Positions 6,025 through 8,807 of a stretch of DNA of 8,807 nucleotides are shown here, piece by piece. The notes under the pieces were generated by a model. The model had not been told where the DNA came from, searched no databases, and saw only the letters and a program-made list of their open reading frames with translations. The translations under genes were made by a program, and so were the position numbers. The first letter of the stretch is position 1, and the number at the start of each line of letters is the position of its first letter. This DNA comes from an uncultured Azospirillum sp. (GTDB taxonomy: Bacteria > Pseudomonadota > Alphaproteobacteria > RF32 > CAG-239), in NCBI GenBank assembly GCA_902489675.1, contig CABUAP010000047.1, forward strand, positions 1 through 8,807, read 5' to 3'.

Positions 6025-7011
6025 GTGGATAAAGGATATTGGAAAAAATTGGCACAAAAAACGGGCGACAAAATAAAACATGGGTCGCTCCGGCTGGCAA
6101 TGTTGATGACAACCCTAATCGGCAACGGCAGCGCAACCGGTTCCAATACTGTTACCGATACGCAGCCAAGCGAGAAAACAACCGTTACGGCACCTGCGGC
6201 CAAAACGGCAGAAGCTTCTGATGCCCGCACTATTGACATGACAGAACTGATGGCCGAGCAGATTATCAACAGCGGCAAGAACATTGCCGGTAATTTTAAT
6301 TTGGACGGCCGGACCTTTACCGCCGAAGAGTTAGGCGAAATCGGACAAAGCGAGCTGAACGAAAAGATTCAGGAAACGGCAAAAAAGATTGCCAAACGCG
6401 GCGTTCCGCAAAAAGGACAACAAACTTACTGTCTGGGAGCAGTCAAATCTTTCTATGCCAAACACGGTATCACCATTGATGCCCAGCGCTTTGCTTACAG
6501 AGCGGTTACAGGTTTTCAGAATAACGAAAACTTTACCGAAGTCGGCGTGGAGATGGAAAATTTCAAATCCCTGCCCGACGGCACCGTTATTGCGTGGGAA
6601 AAAGGCACCACCAGTTATGGGCATGTTGCAATGAAAATCGGCAGTAAGGAATTTTGCGATTTTGTATATAATCTGCGTACTCATAACCGCCGGGGTAGCA
6701 GTGGCCAACGCTACGGAAAACCGCATACCTTTATTCTTAAAAATATGCCCTTCAGCAAAAAATTGACTAAAAAGCTGATTGAAGAAGGAAGACTTGATCC
6801 GTCTTTGGAAAAGCAGACGCTGGCAATGATCAAAATTGGCGATATGAAAATGCTGGTCAATGCCCGTGACCTCAAGCAAGTGACAAATGATTTAGCCAAA
6901 GCCGGGATCAAAATATCCGACAAAATGACAACAAAAGATCTGAAAAAACATCAAAAGGAACAGCGCCGGCTGATCACCGAGATGTTGGGTAACAAGCGGC
7001 AAAAAAGTTAA
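6025..7011 (+). CDS. Putative exported cysteine hydrolase (NlpC/P60- or CHAP-like)
   Basis: The frame opens at GTG 6013, but AAGGTGGTGA (6010-6019) matches the ideal Shine-Dalgarno at 9 of 10 bases and is correctly placed for GTG 6025, so 6025 is chosen (328 residues). The N-terminus is basic, followed by a short hydrophobic stretch (LRLAMLMTTLIG, about 22-33) and a Thr/Ala-rich linker, which suggests an atypical signal or anchor. The central domain (about 125-240) has TYCLGAVKSFYAKHGI with Cys136, then LPDGTVIAWEKG, then SYGHVAMKIG with His200 and EFCDFVYN with Asp212. This Cys...PG/DG-D/T...GHVA order is that of NlpC/P60 and CHAP peptidoglycan amidases or endopeptidases. The C-terminal third is charged, Lys-rich and helical, perhaps a wall- or protein-binding region. 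It stands alone between its own promoter and terminator. The substrate and the exact family are inferred. Confidence 0.75.
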   Translation: MDKGYWKKLAQKTGDKIKHGSLRLAMLMTTLIGNGSATGSNTVTDTQPSEKTTVTAPAAKTAEASDARTIDMTELMAEQIINSGKNIAGNFNLDGRTFTAEELGEIGQSELNEKIQETAKKIAKRGVPQKGQQTYCLGAVKSFYAKHGITIDAQRFAYRAVTGFQNNENFTEVGVEMENFKSLPDGTVIAWEKGTTSYGHVAMKIGSKEFCDFVYNLRTHNRRGSSGQRYGKPHTFILKNMPFSKKLTKKLIEEGRLDPSLEKQTLAMIKIGDMKMLVNARDLKQVTNDLAKAGIKISDKMTTKDLKKHQKEQRRLITEMLGNKRQKS

Positions 7012-7055
7012 GACGACCACAAAAATTATTTGACCATAACAGGAAATCCGCCTCG

Positions 7056-7073
7056 GTTCAGTCGGGTTAGAAT
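7056..7073 (+). other. tRNA-Asp D-arm-like fragment (not a functional tRNA)
   Basis: GTTC (7056-7059), AGTCGGGTTA (7060-7069) and GAAT (7070-7073) match the D-stem, D-loop and D-stem of bacterial tRNA-Asp (recalled E. coli form GTTC-AGTCGGTTA-GAAT) apart from one extra G. The following bases give no anticodon stem, GTC anticodon or T-arm, so this is at best a remnant. It could also be chance. Confidence 0.25.
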
Positions 7074-7100
7074 GGATATTCCGGTAAACAGAGAGTTGTT

Positions 7101-7132
7101 AAGAAAAGACGCCAATCGGCGTCTTTTCTTTT
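7101..7132 (+). terminator. Rho-independent terminator after the cysteine hydrolase gene
   Basis: A perfect 13-bp stem, AAGAAAAGACGCC (7101-7113) with GGCGTCTTTTCTT (7118-7130), closes a 4-nt AATC loop. The GC core GACGCC/GGCGTC is followed by TTTTCTTTT on the + strand. It lies about 90 nt past the stop at 7011. Confidence 0.9.
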
Positions 7133-7173
7133 ACGTTTCCACTGGGGGATAGACTGCGCTCATAGGAGATTTT

Positions 7174-7227
7174 ATGACACTTAGGCATTTTTTCCCCGTT
7201 AAAATAGGGATTGTCAAATCCCTGTAA
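7174..7227 (+). CDS. Possible 17-residue peptide (low confidence)
   Basis: ATG 7174 is preceded at 5 nt by AGGAG (7164-7168) and opens a 17-codon frame, MTLRHFFPVKIGIVKSL, ending at TAA 7225. The peptide is basic and hydrophobic. The frame lies after the terminator at 7101-7132, and its last codons form the dyad AGGGATT/AATCCCT (7206-7223). A leader peptide or tiny membrane-active peptide is conceivable. There is no homology evidence, so a chance ORF is the main alternative. Confidence 0.2.
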   Translation: MTLRHFFPVKIGIVKSL

Positions 7228-7239
7228 AGATCATTTAAA
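7206..7239 (+). promoter_or_regulatory. Dyad overlapping a possible promoter
   Basis: AGGGATT (7206-7212) and AATCCCT (7217-7223) form a perfect 7-bp inverted repeat around GTCA. Overlapping it is TTGTCA (7211-7216, 5 of 6 of the -35 consensus), with TTTAAA (7234-7239, 4 of 6 of the -10 consensus) 17 nt downstream. The arrangement would suit a repressor-controlled promoter for a short transcript ending near 7415. It may also be only an RNA hairpin. Confidence 0.25.
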
Positions 7240-7348
7240 AGGGAGGATTGTGGAAGCAAAATGGGTGGGAGCGGATGCTCATTAAAGGCGTTTATCAGGC
7301 TTATATAGATTGTTAAAAAAAGGGGGGGGAAAAGGAATTAAAAGAGAG

Positions 7349-7370
7349 CTTACAGATAGGAGTCTGTAAG
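7349..7370 (+). other. Small hairpin in the convergent intergenic region
   Basis: CTTACAGA (7349-7356) and TCTGTAAG (7363-7370) form a perfect 8-bp stem with loop TAGGAG. No T-run follows, so it is unlikely to be a terminator by itself. It lies between a purine tract (A7G8A4, 7315-7333) and the terminator at 7387, and could be part of a structured RNA. Confidence 0.4.
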
Positions 7371-7386
7371 GCATTAATACAAAGGG

Positions 7387-7415
7387 AAAGCAGGGAAATA
7401 CACCCTGCTTTTTTT
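7387..7415. terminator. Terminator hairpin between convergent genes
   Basis: AAAGCAGGG (7387-7395) pairs with CCCTGCTTT (7403-7411) around a 7-nt loop. On the + strand it runs into an uninterrupted T tract (to 7415), a strong intrinsic terminator. On the minus strand it lies about 30 nt past the hdeD stop, where that gene's terminator would be expected, but the following bases (TTTCCCTTTG) are a weak U-tract. It may therefore act in both directions. Confidence 0.75.
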
Positions 7416-7443
7416 GAGGCAAAACTCATCAACTTTACGATGA

Positions 7444-7980
7444 TCAGCGCAGAACATATACATATTCGGCAATTGCGAGTGCGCCGTATAAAATAATATA
7501 CATTCCCAGCAAAGTGGTAATGGTGATGGCGCCGATTGTCGGGAAAATCAAAATCATAAAGGCAAACAAGATGCCCAAAATACCGATCCCCATACTCCAA
7601 CTCCAAGGCGCACCGGCTTTTTTAAGCTGAAAAGAAGTCACCAGCTGGATCACGCCGACCGCCAGACACCACAGGGCAAAAATCATCGGCAGAGTGGCTG
7701 CCGTAACCCCCAGATTGGCAACCAAAATGATTCCTACCAGAATGTCAAGCAGACCGACCAACAGATACCAGCCGGACTGATAAGAAAACGAAGCCAGAAA
7801 ATAGCCGGCACCGACAACGATGAAAGCAATGCCGATATAAAGCGCCAGCCCGATTAAGCTTGCAATCGGATTAAACCAAACATAAAAGCCGAGAATAACC
7901 ATAATGATACCGGCAAACAAATGCCAAAAACCGGCAGTCTGCAAATTGCCGCCGACAGACGGATTAACGGGTTCAGCCAT
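7444..7980 (-). CDS. hdeD: HdeD family (DUF308) membrane protein
   Basis: The 178-residue protein consists of six hydrophobic helices (about 18-36, 41-63, 71-90, 95-118, 127-147 and 150-175) with short loops. The sequence shows the repeated DUF308 pattern, in which a G-rich helix with 'hhG' turns recurs: AGIIMVILGFYVWFNP, LVGLLDILVGIILVANLG and GIGILGILFAFMILIFP. HdeD in E. coli is an inner-membrane protein tied to acid resistance at high cell density; its biochemical role is not settled, and DUF308 members in other bacteria need not share it. The start is firm: on the minus strand AAAGGAG lies 8 nt before the ATG at 7980. The gene is convergent with the cysteine hydrolase gene and lies 122 nt after the HAD gene on the same strand, so it may be a separate unit. 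Confidence 0.88.
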   Translation of the reverse strand: MAEPVNPSVGGNLQTAGFWHLFAGIIMVILGFYVWFNPIASLIGLALYIGIAFIVVGAGYFLASFSYQSGWYLLVGLLDILVGIILVANLGVTAATLPMIFALWCLAVGVIQLVTSFQLKKAGAPWSWSMGIGILGILFAFMILIFPTIGAITITTLLGMYIILYGALAIAEYVYVLR

Positions 7981-8012
7981 ATTTTTTCTCCTTTTATTTT
8001 ATTTCACAAAAG

Positions 8013-8064
8013 AAGATAAACATCATTTTTGTTTTTTCAAAGGTGCTTGATCAATTTTTGTCAA
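8013..8064 (-). promoter_or_regulatory. Possible promoter region for hdeD
   Basis: Two overlapping candidates read toward hdeD on the minus strand. One is TTGAAA (8035-8040) with TATCTT (8013-8018) at 16-nt spacing. The other is a perfect TTGACA -35 (8059-8064), but with only a poor -10 at the right distance. The gap is AT-rich and contains no clear terminator for the upstream HAD gene, so hdeD might also receive read-through. Confidence 0.35.
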
Positions 8065-8102
8065 CGAGAACACCCGCCGTTACGGGACTTGATTGTGAAA
8101 AG

Positions 8103-8807
8103 CTATGGCCGAGTTTCCAAACCGCCGCCGAAAGATTTAATCAGATTAACATCTGCCGATCTGCCGCCGCTTTGCTGTTCCAACGTTACCCCCTGCTCTG
8201 CCTCGTATCTGCTCATCCCGGTTTCCACACACCAGACAGCTGAGATGCCGGCATTGAGCGCACCGGCAATATCGGTACGGAAAGTATCGCCGATCATGGC
8301 AACCCGAGCGGAAGGTTTTATGCCGAGTTTGGCAAAAGCATATTGATAAATATTAGCATGAGGTTTACCAAACTCGATCACCCGTCCGCCCATCCGGCGA
8401 TAGATTTCAGCGATCGTACCCTGACGGATCACCGGCTGCGGGCTGCCACCGTCTTTCGGTTTTTCAAAAGCACGAAAATCAGGATTGCCGCAGATCGCCG
8501 GCAGCTTAAGATTATACATTTGTTTTAAGGATGCATAAAAAGGCTCTTCCACCATGCTGTCCCACAATTGCGGACCGTCATCCGTGCTCAGACGCGACAG
8601 GAAAAACTCTCCGGCCAACGCGGGAAAGCCGTCTTTTTGCGCGGTTGAGAGCTGCGGGATGGAAATGTAAAAAGCATCGGCTTCATCCGCATTTTGAACA
8701 ATGCGATATTTGCTGTCTGCAAACAACGCTGCCCGCGGCGTTCCCCAAATATATATGTTTTCGCCGGGAATATCCAATTTTTCCGCCAACACGGCTTCTC
8801 TAAGCAC
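8103..8807 (-). CDS. HAD superfamily class IIA hydrolase, C-terminal part (5' end outside window)
   Basis: A 235-codon portion including the stop runs off the right edge. The GTG at the very end is probably internal rather than the start. HAD class IIA enzymes are cytoplasmic Mg-dependent phosphatases, often acting on sugar or nucleotide phosphates. Visible are CGNPDF (about 106-111 of this fragment), the catalytic lysine motif GKPH (147-150) and the metal-binding motif MIGDTFRTDIAGALNAG (171-187). The nucleophile motif (DxDG) would lie in the missing N-terminus, so activity cannot be judged. The overall pattern, including GTIAEIYRRMGGRVIEFGKPH, resembles an alphaproteobacterial class IIA group (TIGR01459-like, from memory). 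The substrate is unknown. The gene has the same orientation as hdeD. Confidence 0.85.
   Translation of the reverse strand: MLREAVLAEKLDIPGENIYIWGTPRAALFADSKYRIVQNADEADAFYISIPQLSTAQKDGFPALAGEFFLSRLSTDDGPQLWDSMVEEPFYASLKQMYNLKLPAICGNPDFRAFEKPKDGGSPQPVIRQGTIAEIYRRMGGRVIEFGKPHANIYQYAFAKLGIKPSARVAMIGDTFRTDIAGALNAGISAVWCVETGMSRYEAEQGVTLEQQSGGRSADVNLIKSFGGGLETRP

Noticed and set aside
7030..7073. TTGACC (7030-7035) with TAGAAT (7068-7073) as a promoter
   Set aside because: The spacing is 32 nt, far outside the usable 16-18 nt range.
7072..7152. 26-codon ORF starting ATG 7072
   Set aside because: It reads straight through the strong terminator stem at 7101-7130 and lacks a good ribosome site.
7248..7316. 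Short frames starting TTG 7248, GTG 7250 or ATG 7260 after GGGAGG (7241-7246)
   Set aside because: None is at proper spacing (1, 3 and 13 nt), and the peptides of 11-22 residues show no recognisable character.
8073..8086. CCCG/CGGG hairpin as a terminator for the HAD gene
   Set aside because: The stem is only 4 bp and no T-run follows on the minus strand.
8029..8346. Plus-strand open frame of 105 codons opposite the HAD gene
   Set aside because: Most of it is antisense to conserved HAD motifs on the minus strand; it has no ribosome site or domain.

Overview
The window looks like chromosomal DNA of a Gram-negative bacterium, most likely an alphaproteobacterium with mid-40s % GC (judged by eye). 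The evidence is an osmoregulated periplasmic glucan (OPG) operon, an HdeD/DUF308 membrane protein, a CNNM/CorC-type transporter, exported proteins with classical signal peptides, and a class IIA HAD hydrolase resembling a group typical of Alphaproteobacteria. The lineage call is inference. No rRNA, intact tRNA, transposase, integrase or CRISPR array is present.

Left part (1-3109, + strand): the 3' end of opgG, an unrecognised 134-residue gene, opgH, and an exported L,D-transpeptidase. They are tightly packed: the unknown ORF overlaps opgG by 13 nt, opgH follows after 17 nt, and the transpeptidase overlaps opgH by 11 nt. This reads as one operon joining glucan synthesis with peptidoglycan remodelling. 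The OpgH here is short and lacks the long cytoplasmic N-terminus of the enterobacterial protein.

Middle part (3110-5825, + strand): a promoter leads into a CNNM/CBS/CorC_HlyC transporter gene. It overlaps a small gene for an exported six-cysteine protein. A second promoter drives a four-helix membrane protein resembling DUF1189. A REP-like dyad and a strong intrinsic terminator close the block.

Right part (5826-8807): a single gene with a near-consensus extended -10 promoter, a near-perfect Shine-Dalgarno and a GTG start encodes a putative exported NlpC/P60- or CHAP-like cysteine hydrolase. It ends at a 13-bp stem terminator. A 432-nt gap between convergent genes follows. It holds a fragment resembling the 5' half of tRNA-Asp, a 17-codon ORF with a good ribosome site, a dyad overlapping a possible promoter, an A7G8 tract, and a second terminator hairpin. 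On the minus strand come hdeD and the 3' part of a HAD-family phosphatase gene that runs off the right edge.

Most genes belong to known families. The least explained items are the ORF inside the opg operon, the small cysteine-rich exported protein, the cysteine hydrolase, and the structured 7012-7443 gap. I see no convincing defence or mobile system.
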